From positions 454,132 to 518,131 of the forward strand of contig SJOL01007640.1 in the NCBI GenBank assembly GCA_004794785.1: DNA of 64,000 nt, written 5' to 3'. The notes below the pieces were generated by a model, which worked only from the letters and a program-made list of their open reading frames with translations, ran no database searches and was not told the origin of the DNA. The position numbers and the translations under genes were made by a program. Below are positions 50,700 to 64,000 of this stretch, piece by piece. The first letter of the stretch is position 1. Each line of letters starts with the position of its first letter. This DNA is from Opisthorchis felineus (lineage: Eukaryota > Platyhelminthes > Trematoda > Opisthorchiida > Opisthorchiidae).

Positions 50700-50770
50700 T
50701 GCACCTGTGAAGTAGTGGTAACACGCTCGCCGTACATACCAGATGTCCGGAGTTTAAATCCTGGAACAGC
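50700..50770 (+). repeat. tRNA-derived SINE-like fragment
   Basis: GAAGTAGTGGTAACACGCTC carries an A-box-like stretch. It is followed by CGCCGTACATACCAGATGTC in the anticodon-arm position and then GAGTTTAAATCC, a B-box (GGTTCGAATCC in tRNA genes) changed mainly by C-to-T and G-to-A steps. Order and spacing match a tRNA gene, but the ends do not pair into an acceptor stem by eye, so it is read as a decayed SINE head. The body may continue to about 50890. Confidence 0.6.
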
Positions 50771-50889
50771 CGAGGATTTCCACTGCTGACGAGCTTTTGT
50801 AAAATTGAAACTCGATTACAAGGCTTCCGTTATTTTATTTGGACTCACCGGAATAACTGGGCCAGGACAGCAGGAAGACTCTAATTGAC

Positions 50890-53800
50890 CTTTCCTTTAT
50901 TCTGTTGTGACTCACGACTTTCCTAACACTTGTGGTCATATTCGTCCACTGCTTTATGTGTATGCATTTTGCCCCAAATGTATACCAATTCCTTTCACTG
51001 GAACATTCGTTTCGTGGAGATCCTTGAGGAAAAATCTCAATCAGTCTCTTTCGGACCTATGCAATCACCTTTCAAGTAGTTCGGAAAACATGCAGCCTTC
51101 GTGGTCATCAATCTTTTCAGCATTTTGGTAGACAAACTACAAGACAGCCACTGAAAAGATGTCATACAACCACAAAAATTGTAGCAAAAAATGGCAGCTA
51201 GGCCTTTACGGTCTTTTTAAGCTTATGGATTTGTATGATCCATAGAAAAGTGCAGATTTGAGAACACAATCGGTAAGGCATTCATCTTACAAGCTTCATT
51301 AGTATCAGTCCCTTGGTATTTTATCAAGATGCAGTAGAAATAAATTTTGCCCCTGAGTGGCATCTTTATTGAGGGGCACATGAACGAAACGATCAGCAGT
51401 GTAGGGTGGTATCTTTGACCAAGATTGCAAGTAAAAAATCTCTCCACATTTCAACCGGCGAGTTGCACAAGTTAAGGGTAGTTCTTCGACTCTGTACACT
51501 CCGATCGGTGTTCACTTGTCTGACTCGTTCCGTAGACCTTTGTGATATGGTTGTGTCTATCTTTGGAATAGTGAGGTGGAGGCATGGAAAGATGTCAAAA
51601 ATTATTTGGCTTGTGTCGATAGCACGCCAAAAAACCAATCTGAAACTGCAAGACATCTAGTCGACTACAAGCAACTTGCTGACACTTTCATCAATGAGCC
51701 AAATGAGTATTCTCCACCAACGAGTGCAGACCGAAATGCATCAACTCATACCGGTACATATGTCAGTCTAATGGATGGAAGGTGGTGTTGTAGGTTGTCA
51801 GGAAGAGAAAGAATCATTCATACGTGATTATTGGAAAAGTTATTTGTCCAAACCACACCCCGTTTGGAGCCAAAAGTTAGAACGCTTTCCAGTTAGCAAC
51901 TGCGTATAATGAAGTTGGAAGTATAAAGCAAACAGCACTATAAAAATGCATAGAAACAAACTTTTGCTACTCTCAACAACTGATTCACTGTTGTTTTGAG
52001 GCAGTTCATTCTCAAGCAGGTTATATACACTTTGTTTCCGAAATTAAGTAGTACGTGAAGGTTAGAAGTTCAGCAGTTACTTTTGTGAAACAGTCTCAGT
52101 TATTGCCAAAGGCCGAGAATCGGGCTTTGCTAAAAGGCAACGGCAAAGAAGGGAAGTGAAGATACCCAATATCAGCCGGCATTAATGGCAGACAGATTGA
52201 CTGTTCTATTACGATACTGGATCGGTGATTTACTAGGTCATAAAAGTTTATGATAGTTACATTTTTCTCAGGCTGCACTAACAGCTTGCCCAATGATCAA
52301 CTAGTAACAATGCTGGCACATGCAGCGAAGAATTCCTACCCCATTCAGGTTCTTTTGATTGATATATGGGGTATAATTTTATGAGTACGCACGTCTTTCT
52401 CGTTCACGCGTTCAGACTTGATAATCTAGTCTGAATGTGAGCTGAAGTCTAGTCTGTCAGTACGATGGTTACATGGGCGATCACATATGGCAATCGAAAC
52501 AACTAATCACACAGCTAGTTCTCACTGCGGTGGATTGCCCTAGTCGGTGTTACGTTGACGGCATGAAAACATTTGTTGAATAACAACTGGACAATGGAAA
52601 AGGAGACACGTTTGTAGTCCGACCAGAAAAATAGTCACCTTTTATTCAAAAAGGGTGCATGGTTTTGACACCCTCTTGCTTGAGGATGTTTTTGTTCATC
52701 GGCTCACAATAAACTACTCTAATCGGTGAGTTTTGTTGACCCATCATTAAAGATGTTAATAGTTAATTCAGTGAAACCTCTTAAGAAGATCTACACAAAA
52801 TTTCCCAATGAGGTAAAACTCAAAACAGCCCGTTCTCCGAAAGGTTCTACGGTAGCGTTCGCCGACATGCATAATTTAATGTGCGACGTCTCGATATGAC
52901 AGATTCGCAGACGTAGCATTTTGTCTTCAAAAGAACACTATTACTAAGCCATATTTTGCATGTAACGTCTGGTGGTACTTTTTAATTTGTGTCTGTAGAG
53001 AATGTGACCAAAGTCACAGTGTTTTGAAAGAAACAGAATTGGGTAATGAGAAAATCTGTACCTTCAAGAAAATTTGGAAGCTGGAGAACCTAATGTATAT
53101 ATACCGATGGTATAAGCCAGTAGCAAACCTGATTAACCCAGGTGCTTTGCGTTCACCCATCTAAGTTCCATCGGCAAAGTCATGTTAAACTTAGGCAGAA
53201 AAGAACAACCACAAAACAAAACAAAATTGCTGGCGGGGGGTCTCAGTTTATAACTTAAGGGGACCTTTCCAACAGAGGTACTTTTCAGTTGATCATGAGG
53301 TATCGTCATGCCATTGATATCTGTGCACAGCATCTCACCCAGAGATCGCTCCAAACTGGAGTACGTCGGGGGTAGTGACTGAGATATTTATATTCCGTTT
53401 ATGTTTTTCTGCTTCGGATGTCATTTGTTTGAAAGTCTGTTCCCTTGGCTGACATCTCTCCAGATAGCGGCACATTAAGTGGTAAGTTTGGACTGATTTG
53501 CGGCTAAAATTTTGCTTGGAGGAGAAATCAGTTGAAGAACTAAATGCAAAAATAAAATGACGTAAGTTTATTCAGAAATGTCTGTCTGAAATTTTCACCA
53601 CATAGTCTTCCCCCCAATTCATTTCCGGTTAGGATTAGGCAGTTTCTCACAGACAAGAACACTTGAACTTGTAACAATTCGATATTTAGTCCGACAGGGA
53701 CAAATACTTGAGTGATAACCTCGAAATCTGCAATCTGGTCTGAATTCAGTGCACCAAAACATCGTTTTGAATTAAACCCAAAATACTGGATCGACTCTTT

Positions 53801-56800
53801 GTCCCAGATCCTGTGATCTTCGTTGCGCAAAAAGTCTACAAACAGTTGATCCTCTGATAGTTTGCATAAGTAGTCTAAGATGATTATTTCGGAAAAAGGA
53901 CTCATTAGATGCGAACAAACTACCCAAATCCTTAGTTAATAAATCATTTTCTGAGAGTCTGTCTACTAACTCGAGATTGTGGTGGAATTTTGAAATGTAC
54001 CAAATTCTTTCTGAAATGTTTGTACATAGCTATCACAGCATTCCAATGCGTCCGTAATTTACACAGTTCGCGTCTGCAAGTTATCCCCCGGAGGGATGAG
54101 CGAACATTAAGCAAATCAGACTCAACAAAAATCTATTCAGGTTTTCTCCCCATTGACATTGGGTATCACACTGTCTAAAACAAATCGTAATAATGTGATA
54201 TCGTAATAAGCAATCACGCGCCTCTACTTTTGTGCTCTCTTGGTATTCGTGAATTCGTGAATCACTTTGGAATTGATCGACTCTGTGACAGTTAAATCAA
54301 GCACACGGCTCCCACACAACACCAACGCAATGTTCTCAAGTATGGTGCTTTAAACTCACTTCGACCAAGCATCAAGAGCCCAAACACACTTGAAAGCTGA
54401 CGCTGAAACGCAACGCTTTTCCACCTAAACTAACTAAAGAGATGGAAAACTGACGCAATCCAAGTTTGCCTTCAATTTTCAAGGCTACCAAATAAATAGT
54501 CATTTTTTTGCTGTAAATCTGAATAAACCTGGAGAGTAAAACTGAGAAAAAATAATAATTGAATTGTGTTTGTAAAAGAAACTTGGGATAGCAACATATC
54601 AGGATAAATTACTTAAGTTTGAAGAATATCTCATAAGCTGTAATATTCTGTGAACTTACATCATCTAGGAAAACCTCATCAGCTCCTCGCGCTCACTCAT
54701 GATTAAGACGTGTTTGTTTTTCTCCTGAGAGTTTTCACATAAGACATAATAGTACATGTGTATCCTTTGGTCACCCACGGAATGCCTGGGACTGCGGTGG
54801 CTGTTTACTGAATCGGATATTCTAATAACTCTAGAATATACTGTCATATTTGGTTTTAGCAAAATCTCTTAGAAAATAATTGTTCTAAACTTCACATCAT
54901 CTGCAAATGTAAGGTAATTTTCGGCATAACAACACGTCTTTTCTATGCACTATCTTCCAAACTAAAGCACTCAGAGAAGTTGAGTTCAAACAGCTACCTC
55001 TATAACTTTGTTAATTTTAGATTTTTGTGAATGTTTATTCACAGCCTTTTGTCGGTTTGAATTACGAGTGCTCGAAAAAAACATAACATCATTTCCGCCT
55101 TCCGCTTAGCCTATTTGACTCAGTTTACCTCCCCCTTCCTTTGACTAAGAAGCGAATCTAATATCAGATGCAGGTCCCTGGGGTGCATGTTGCAGAGGTG
55201 GTTTCGTGATTCTGTACTGATTGACATTTGCAAAGTGTAGCGGGAAACTCGTTTCACATTCCCGCTGATCTCCGATAATGTTATTAGCGGTGTAATTAAC
55301 ATCCGATATTGTTATCATGTAATTGGATCTGGATGTGCGTCAACCTGAACAGGCGAATGACTGACAGGCCCTCGCTGTGGAAGTGGCACGAAAAAATCAG
55401 CCTACAACAAGAACTTAATTCAAGATAAGTTTGCAGAAATCACGAGCTGCAAACGCCGTCAACGGACGAGGATATATGGAGTTGAATGCCAAATTCATAT
55501 ATCAAAATAAGGCTTGAATTATCAGTAGTATTTCGCCTTCACTTCTTTAAAAGTAATTTCCAGTAAACGCATATTCAAATCAAAACAGTTCGAATTGTTA
55601 AAATTTTTACCAACTGCCTGTTTTAGGTTTTGGCCCATGTCCTCAGAAGTTAGGTACACAGAGCTCTATAAGAAGAGTAGTAATCTTGCACTGTGAGTTC
55701 AATGTTGGTGAAACAGTTGTTGACGACCGGACAAGCCAGTGTTATTTTTTATCCACTAGAAATATCCTTATTACAAATATTTTCTCCATTACTTCCATGA
55801 GATATGGTCACGTAGAGGTGGATTCAACGCTCTGGATTCTCCGCCGGGGAAAATCTACTCTCTTACTTGATTATTCCATTCACTTTTGCAATGTGCGTTT
55901 TTAATCACCTCATAATTTGTCACGTTATGTAAAGGATTCAAAGCATTCTTCCTCTTTTCCCCGCAGCTCAGATTATGCCTGTTTTCAATATTAGCGTCGC
56001 GCATTTCAGTCAAGTGTGCATTGTGGTGGTTATTAGTTTTCCGTAGCGCCTTCAGAAGCCAACTCACATCTAGATACTTTTGTGTACTGTGTGCCTCACC
56101 GGTGCTTTAGGTGTATGTTGAACCAGAATTTCTCAGGACTCTAGGTGTTTTGACATTCCAAATGCATTTGTCCTCCCAGCCAAAAGAAATACACACTCCC
56201 TTTACTTAATGAATCTACTCCAGCTTTCGAAATTTTTTCTACCTGTAAACGGTGGAGCCATGTTGGATAAGTTTTCTTCCGCCTACCTTGTTTACTTTGT
56301 CTTCTAACTGGCTAATAGCATATCTTTGTATATCAAACAGCTGACCTCATTTTTACTGGCGATGCAATCTTTTGGACAAAGTTTCATTTCAACCAACGTA
56401 AAGTTAACATTTGGATGGACAGCTCTTCAACTATTTTTGAGCACGTCATAAGTCACTGGTGTCATCGCAAATGTATACCTTTTATTTCTGAATGAGAATA
56501 ATTCATAAAGGCGAATTTTCTATGCTTTGTCCGCCGACCAATTCAGATACTCATCTAACTCCGGGTAAATAGTGTACGTTATCTGAAAAATCACTGATCG
56601 CTGAGCAGGACGCGGCTATTATGACTATAATCAGGAAAGCCAGGACAACAGATCCCAAAGGATGGGTATGAAGTAAGCTGCATAATCCGGAAAATTATGC
56701 TTTTGTGATATGGAGATCAGAAGAGCGTTTTCTGGCTACTTAATGAAGCGAGACAGAACACTCTTTCATCTTAACAGTGATCAACAGCAATACGGACCTT

Positions 56801-59800
56801 AGATTTGTCTGGATCACCGTTATCTATTGCTTGCATGGCTAGACACAGATGGTTAAGCAGGTATTTGCGTACAGTTCATCAGCTATATACCTTTTGCTTA
56901 AACATACCACACCCACACAATAACTGCAGCAAACACCGATAATTTTTCATAGTTTCAAACAATAAAACATCTAAGCGTATTCCGTCACAATATATTCTCT
57001 ACTGCATTTGGGTACAGCCGAGAAAGACTATATTTTGCTTGAAGATGGCTAATGATACAAACTATATTACTTAATTCACACTGGTTTCAGTTCTGCAAGC
57101 CCGATTTTAAAGGCTTCTTTTTCTGCTTCAAAACCTTTCTTAAATCCTCCAACAGAATGATACTACTGTCCTATTTTGATAAGTGTTTCAATAACACTAC
57201 ACAAGACAAAAAGCAGGCTGCTAAAAGAATCGTTTTTCTGGCCTTACTATTCATCGTCCCTGTGGTTAAGGCCACCACTTTAGTCTTATCAATATAAAAA
57301 CAACCTTTGTTAGGAGACAGTCAATATACTTCCCGGACTATTGAAGCAATCAGACACTTTTAGGACACGTGGATGTAACTTGTCCGGTCCAGGCACATAA
57401 TGAGGAGTTAGGTTATGGAAAAGTCACAAAAGTGATGGGCCTCAAAGTGAAATTCTCGCATGTTGATCACTTTTGTGATAGAATATGTGGAAAGTAGAAC
57501 TAACTCACCAACATACATTGATTCGTACTCCCGTGAGTTATCCTCGGGCAATTCGTTGATAATAAAAGAGGTGGTGGAAATAGGGAACTGAGGCATGAAA
57601 ACAAATCCCTAGAATTTGACTTAGATTACCCTCAAAAGCGTGTATTTCCTTTCGAATTTGTGCACTTATTCCGAAAGAGCTAGTAAAAGGTAACTGTCTG
57701 CAGCACGTTTACAGTAACTCATAGACCCCGGTGTATTGAGTGTCAAGATTTCACGTCTAACCACACAGAATCCTCAAAAATTGCCATCATCGTGTTACTC
57801 AAACTAGAAAATTCAAGAAGATAAATTCAGCACGTAAGAAATATGCTTTGCCAGCCGTGGATTAACTGGGGATAGTTCAATCAAATTTAAAACAATATAG
57901 CGCGGTGCTTTACTGTAGAACTTAAGATCTGAGAGGCACGAAAGTAGAAGTGAATATTATGTATAACATACTTGTCCGGGATGCCTACAGGTCGTCTAAG
58001 GGACATTCCGCGACATGGCTCCACAAATTGGAAGGACTTTAAAGGACCTGCAATAACCCACATGAGAAATTACTTCAATAAGCACTGCTGAGTTTTGCGT
58101 GCTCTTTATCTGTTCTATTTCTTCATGGCTGCATGGCCTTGGAGAACAAAATCTGCAGAGCGAAAACATGTATCACGTCCTTGCAGTCCGATATATTTGG
58201 CCACTTTAGCCTTTTGAGTCTTATCCAAATCACTAGACCAATCAAAGTGTTTACACTGAAGTCTGACCTATGTAGTACGAACCTATCTCCCCTGTCCTAC
58301 CTGGGTTACTGTCAGATTTACTCAGCCTATAGTCTGGAACAGAAGTTTCAACATCAAATATAACAGTCTTACTGAAAACCTTACAATTGTACTTTGATTC
58401 ACTTTAAGTGGGGTGAGTGTACACTTCCGATACTATTCCAGCGCACTTAACATGCACACAAATGGGTTCTAGTTTGCTGAAATGACGTCGCCCCCAATGA
58501 AACGGTGCTACGAATTGTGGGAGGGAGGGCTTTTGTCCATACATATTGGTTACGAATGCACGTTTCTTTAAATTCAGAGCTAAATGTTTCGTTCAGCAGC
58601 GTGCACTCTACTTGGTTACGAGGAGATATTGGTGTTTGAGTACAAAGAAATTTTGAGTTCTCTTGCGTAAACAACCTTCACCTACAGTTCACAGCGTTGG
58701 TGCGGAAGCAACTATATTCGTGATAAATCTGAAAGTTTACGTAGAGCACGAAAAAACACCACTGCTTTAGTACCACTGTAAAACTGTGTTAAAGGCCTAT
58801 TTGTCTTGTGTTTTCTATAATGAATCACTTTTGTTGCACAATGTAGTCGGCGTGTGAATTCATTTCACAGCTAACAGGTTTAATATGAATTCACAATATG
58901 TCCCCATTACGTCTCAAAATGATGTCGTAAATTTCCGTAATGAACATGGTTAAGAAATCTAAATGAAAAACGTGAGCCATGATGGCTTTCAAAAGAACGA
59001 GGAGAGAAACCAGAATTCTTTGTCACACTCCAGGACTAATGTTATTTTCCGGCCAGTACTATTGGAACAACATTCCTAAATTCCCTACTGTGGGAGGTTT
59101 CGTACATCCCAGCTCAGGTGTTGAATACGTAGATTGTTCAAAGCGAAAAGAATATCAAAACGGATTTGTCAGCCATAACATTAATGTGTAGGAACACATC
59201 AAGGATATTCTCAATACTCGGCAAGTTTCAATTTGCCATCTGTTTTTTTTATGCCAAAATTTGTGTTTTGATGGTACCTGGGGGTTATGGCTTTCGATTA
59301 GGCCTTTTCGTAAGATTTCTTCCTTCGGAAAAGATAAGTGTGCTGCTGATAGGGCATATGCGTCGAGCAAGAATCCTGCCATGTACACACATGCGTGACA
59401 TTACTGAGCCACCCGTTGGGTGGCAAACCAACAGCTCTCGTTTGTTGAACAAACTTCAAAAAACATTGTAAGTTGACACCTTTTGGGATCCACATTCTTT
59501 TCGAATTGTCTTACCTGAGAGAGACAGCCGTATAAAAATTAACATATCACAAGTACCACATTATTCAAATGATCAGAATCAGTGGTGTGGTGGGCTGCGT
59601 GCTATGGAAATCTTAAACAGCCCAGAGATCACAAGGAACTCCTGGAGAAGAAAGCATAAAAATCCACGTTTTCTAGATAACCGTATTTCGGATCCAAACC
59701 GACGATAAATCTAGTCCCCAGGATGATTGTAGAAACTATCTCAGATTTTTATTATGTGGAAAGCAGTTATGATACCGTCTTCCTCAGGATACTGACTCAT

Positions 59801-61330
59801 TCGCTCTTGGTGGTCCCAAAGCCTGTACAATTCACTTGCCAATTACAGTAATCCGGACTTGTAGTGAAACAAGATCGTTTCAATATCTGCTTGCTTCACT
59901 CAAAGCAACAAGAAATAACATAGTAAAAGATTTTGTATTCTTCGAAAGAGCGGAAGAACAAAATCAGCTTACTATTACACAAAAGCAGGTTGGAATAACG
60001 AACTCTGAAATAAAGGCGAACCACTTACGGATAGCAGAACACTTCACTTCAAGAACACAGCAAGTGAACTTGTGTTAAAATTCTGGCCCCAAATTGCTAA
60101 TGAAATGTTACAGTCTGGAGACACTTAGCGCAAGGTCTCACATCTCTATGTGAACCTTGCATATGAGCAAATTTAAGCGTGAGCTGGTGAAGACAAAATA
60201 CTTACTGAGCTTCATCAACCTAAACGCTCATGTCACAGTTAATGGAAAAGGCACCGATTTATCCACCTAAAACATCAAACAACTCTGGTCAATCCAAGTA
60301 GATCAAAGATTAGCATGTTGGAACAACTGTTGTTCGCTTTTATTGGCATATCATTATTCCCGAACTAAGTCATTTCTCTGAACGACTCCTAACGTGTTTT
60401 GTGTAAAATGTCTAGCGCCATAGTGGCACATCAGATAGAAGCTTTTTTCAGTAAAGCTAATACTTGGGCTTCCAGTGTTTTGGCCACGCCTGTGATCAAC
60501 AGTCTCCATAGAGTATTGCACATTCAGATGTCATTTATATCCAAAAAGACTCAAAAGCATTCACAAAAATTGTCGACTCCAAATCAGGGAAGGAGTATTT
60601 CAACCCCCACAAAAGTCTGTGAATCTAGCCGCCTAATGAAAAATACAAGAACAACCATACTCCAGGAACAGGTGGCAAGTCCTAAAACAAATTATGCTGT
60701 GCGATTAAATTCTGAAGCACTCACTACCGAGTAAACCAAAACTGGCTAACTGTTCCGGACAGGACATATATACTTTCAGATTTGGTTTTGGTCATGGGTC
60801 CTAAAGTAGTTTTTGTATCATTCTGATTTGCAGACATGTGAAACACATGATACATAAGAACCTAAAAGGTGCATCAAATTCAGAGGATTTCAGACTTAAT
60901 TCTCCTTTTCTCTAAATGATTGTCTTACCAACCTGGTTTAGAGTTGGATGTTTAGTGCTACTACGCGTAAATAGAGGCCCATATTTATATTTGGTGCCTA
61001 AGTCTGTAACATAATGAAACTTCTAATTTAGACACCGAGTTGGGACAGAGACCCAAGATCACAGGTTCACGTTTATCATTTTTAAAGGCCGTTTTCTATT
61101 ATTTTAGTACATTTTACTTTCTTCTTTCCAGCAGCTACAGTTACTCAACTGAGCAACCCTATGCACCCCACCCAATCTGATTAGGTCCAAGCGCTACACG
61201 TGACATACTAACGTGCCCAGTCTACAGAGATACATGAGATTATGGAGCTGAAAGTGGGCTAACGGCTGCACTACATAAGCCGGACCGAAATGCCTCTTAG
61301 ATTATGAATAAGGTTACAGTCAGATAATTT
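50890..61330. other. Non-coding stretch, no gene recognised
   Basis: No frame shows a recognisable domain. On minus, 53540-53905 (121 codons, ATG start) and a segment beginning at 53378 after the acceptor-like AATATCTCAG look ordinary in composition and might be exons. The frames at 58979-59191 and 59166-59471 (plus) and 60399-60734 (plus) are similar. None exceeds chance length and none can be assigned. Confidence 0.45.
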
Positions 61331-61340
61331 AAAGACTTAA

Positions 61341-61390
61341 GAGGCGGGGTGGTTAAAACTCACTCGATATGCTGGCAACACGAATCCATC
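61341..61390 (+). repeat. Weak tRNA-derived repeat head
   Basis: GGGGTGGTTAAAACTCACTC (A-box-like), GATATGCTGGCAACA and then CGAATCC (end of a B-box) follow the order of a tRNA gene over about 45 bases. The first half of the B-box is lost. It resembles the piece at 50700 only in the tRNA skeleton. Confidence 0.3.
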
Positions 61391-62618
61391 CTACCTATTT
61401 TCTCCTTTCTTCTGCTTTCACTTCAGTTCTTTCTGGGAATAGTTCCTTAGATTCTGAGTTCGCTGCTGTGTTGCATTCATGCACTGTGGGATCAAAACGA
61501 TCCACTTCAATGTAGAGTATACAAGCTTTGAGGAACTACGTGGTGTTAGGTTGCATGTGGTTGCAAAGCTGTCTATCAATGAATTTTATTAAATAATTGA
61601 ATTGACAGACTTGTGTTTCTTTGCTGGAAGTCGCCTACGAGGCGTCCGTCAATTCTGCAGACGTCTTAGAAATTACTCCCAGTCGATTATGGCACTGACG
61701 CCTGTTATCTTTTTAAACGCTCAGAGTGTTTGCCTGAATGAAAAATGTAGGGGAGGCTTTTAGTGGAAACACAATGAGCATGTTTGTATTCAAAAGCAGT
61801 CCATCTCGTCTTAAATGAAAGTAGTTCGAAAAATTAAATTTCACATTTACCCGAAAAAGCAAGCTTGCTGGCTGTCAACTACAGGTGGAAGAATGCCTGT
61901 CCCTCAATGGGAATAACTAGAAGGAAACACACTGAGTTAACGTTTTGAAGTGGAATCATGTGACAGCAAATGCTGCCGTGTGAGACAACTGTGCCCACTC
62001 ATCTGAAATTTTGTGTCCATATGTAGCAAAACAAATTTCTTTCAGAAAGAATTATCATTCTTTTCAGTGTAGGAGAAACTCACTCATAGTAAAACAATGA
62101 ATGATATATTTTCATCAGTTCATAGTTTTTTACAGGATGTTTGGCATTTATATACCACTGGAGTATCCACAGTGAAAATGTTTTTTTCCAGGATTAACGG
62201 AAGCAGTTTGTTTTGTTTTATGGCTTGAATGGTTTGTTAGCAAAGGTTTAGAACCACGTAGTCGTTATATTTTACACTTACACCTTGAAAATTGCACCAA
62301 ATCAATTTTGCTGTCACCGGTAAGATTTTTAAAAAATAACAGCTAATTGCGTGAGTTGTTACATCCAGTTCAGTGATCAGTAACTGTTGAAAATCTTACG
62401 TTCTTCGGTAGTTCATGATACTCCGCTGTTACTGCAAATAAGAGTCGTCACAGAACCTCTTTTGTTTAATATAAGAATTTGAATATCCTCATGCGTTTTC
62501 ATTTTTAAAACGTGTTCTCTCACGACTAAGCTAAAGCTAATTTTGTCCCAGTAGATTGTCAATAAAAACTATCTTGAATTAACCGAACGGCGCCCCTACA
62601 AGTAGTATCACGCCCACA

Positions 62619-62691
62619 TGTCACGCACATTTAACTAGGTTGTCTGTTGTACTACTACGCTAAACTCAAGGCATAAAACAACACTGGTGAC
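62619..62691 (+). mobile_element. Possible LTR end and tRNA-Trp primer-binding site
   Basis: TGTCACGCACATTT at 62619 has the TG opening usual for an LTR. TGGTGAC at 62685-62691, just after ACAAC AC, matches the first bases of a primer-binding site complementary to tRNA-Trp, as used by CsRn1-type Ty3/Gypsy elements of flukes. The match to the primer fails after seven bases. Some 170 bases downstream a short stretch reading QNVWIEFEVRTFQ has a gag-like pattern, but stops follow soon. The interval from TG to the site is too short for a whole LTR. Confidence 0.3.
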
Positions 62692-64000
62692 GAAATTCCA
62701 ACATAGGTCACTTTCTGCCGTGCCGACATCAGACCCGTAGTGAGAGGTATAAATCAGTCCCTCAATATCTACAGCACCCGTGCTATTTTTTGAGGGCACA
62801 GCCGCCGTGCTACTCGTTGTAACCACAGGGGCTCAGATAATACCAGGTTACCCAAGCCCAGAGGAAAGCAGTCAAAATGTTTGGATTGAATTCGAAGTAC
62901 GGACATTCCAGTCACTAAATCCAAGCCCTAACCCCTGAATTATCTCCGACCGTATTTGTGTACTGACACTGTGTAATTCACGTGTCCTCAGTAGCTCCAT
63001 GAAGCTCCATATTTGTAGACCTCTGGCCTTAAATACAGCGGAGCATTCACTCCATGACTGAATCCTGTTATTGTGTACATTCATCGGTCTGGCGATTGCA
63101 AGTTGCAAGACAGTTCTTTGTTTACACGGTCCATCTGCATAAACTGTAAATATGTATGACTAACAATTTAAGTATTACGACTGCTGAGGTGAACAAATTG
63201 TGCCAACTGAACCATTTGACCTAACACAGTAATAGAGCCAGAAGAAACTCGTTTTACTTTCTGGAAAATAATGAAATGATGCCTCTCATTAGTTTGAAGA
63301 TCAGTTTGTAGATTCGACCTATTTTCCCCCAGTTTAGGGAAATTGCACCGCTTACCTTTCTGTGATTTATTTGAAAAAGAGGCTCAAAACAGTAATCGGT
63401 GTCCCCTTCGTTAATTAATGCACTGGTTCTCAGGTTAACATCTATTGTTTCTGTTGTTTTCCTATTCGATTGCCGCTGTATCTCTTCCGGTTCCGTGTCA
63501 ATGATGTGTACTATTTTCTGGATATTTGTATCACTGTGTGAAAAACTTCCTGCCTTAAACATCGAATGCCAAGATTTCGAAAACCCTTCACTTTTGGCAT
63601 AAAAACATGGCTTTTATTAATGGCTAATCAACAGCTGTAGAAATCAGGTGATTTCTCTGGATGTGCTAATCAACTAAGATCGGTCGATAGAGATTACTAC
63701 CCTATGCTAAATTTCATGGACACCCACATGTAGAACTGTTGATTTTCTGTGTAGTATTTTAACTCACGCGAATTAATATGGCATCGCTTATTTCTAAAAC
63801 TATGCATACTGAGGCCTAACGGCAAATGTACATTAATATGACTCCACTAATCCAAAAAGTAGGAGCTATTTACTGTTTTAATGGCCACTTGAATCTATAC
63901 GTTTAAGTACCAGTGCTAACTGGTCGTCCGAACTTGGAAAAACTGCTTCAAATTGAGCAGAAAGGCCGAAATGATTTTGGACCCGTCAACACTAGCACCA
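62692..64000. other. Non-coding stretch after the possible LTR end
   Basis: The first 400 bases may continue the decayed LTR element. After about 63110 nothing is recognisable. Frames on both strands (62635-62826, 62872-63108 and 63254-63562 minus; 63399-63602 plus) are short and without known domains. Confidence 0.45.

Noticed and set aside
1..64000. CRISPR arrays, bacterial operons, ribosomal RNA genes, spliced-leader RNA
   Set aside because: No regularly spaced repeats, no ribosome-binding or operon layout, no rRNA-like blocks and no fluke spliced-leader sequence were seen. The window is eukaryotic in character.

Overview
The window looks like nuclear DNA of a flatworm, most likely a digenean fluke. 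It is AT-rich and gene-poor, has long stretches without recognisable coding sequence, and carries debris of a non-LTR retrotransposon whose endonuclease and reverse-transcriptase wording is of the kind abundant in trematode genomes. The species cannot be named from the sequence.

One gene is certain: a long uninterrupted minus-strand reading frame (6811-10566, 1251 residues) encoding a protocadherin-type cell-adhesion receptor with an N-terminal hydrophobic stretch, about seven cadherin repeats, one membrane helix and a cytoplasmic tail of about 235 residues. A possible poly(A) signal lies about 200 bases past its stop. A possible splice or trans-splice acceptor lies just before its start codon.

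From about 15.6 to 18.4 kb lies a mosaic of three pieces of an RTE-like retrotransposon: the reverse-transcriptase C-terminus on minus, a tRNA-like leader plus endonuclease on plus, and a central reverse-transcriptase piece on minus. All are broken by stops and frameshifts and lack catalytic residues, so they are dead. Other probable repeats are two or three tRNA-derived SINE-like pieces (about 37.0, 50.7 and 61.3 kb), a possible LTR end with a primer-binding site (62.6 kb), a (TA) microsatellite (30.8 kb) and several short tandem duplications and palindromes.

A set of minus-strand open segments bounded by splice-like signals at 35.1-36.65 kb may be exons of a small multi-exon gene, but the exon phases do not all join and no family can be asserted. 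Everything else is non-coding as far as can be seen. Most remaining open frames are 60-155 codons, which is the length expected by chance at this base composition. No convincing new biological system was found. The most unusual items are the retrotransposon mosaic, the paired hammerhead-core-like motifs at 39.65-39.86 kb and the exon-like cluster.
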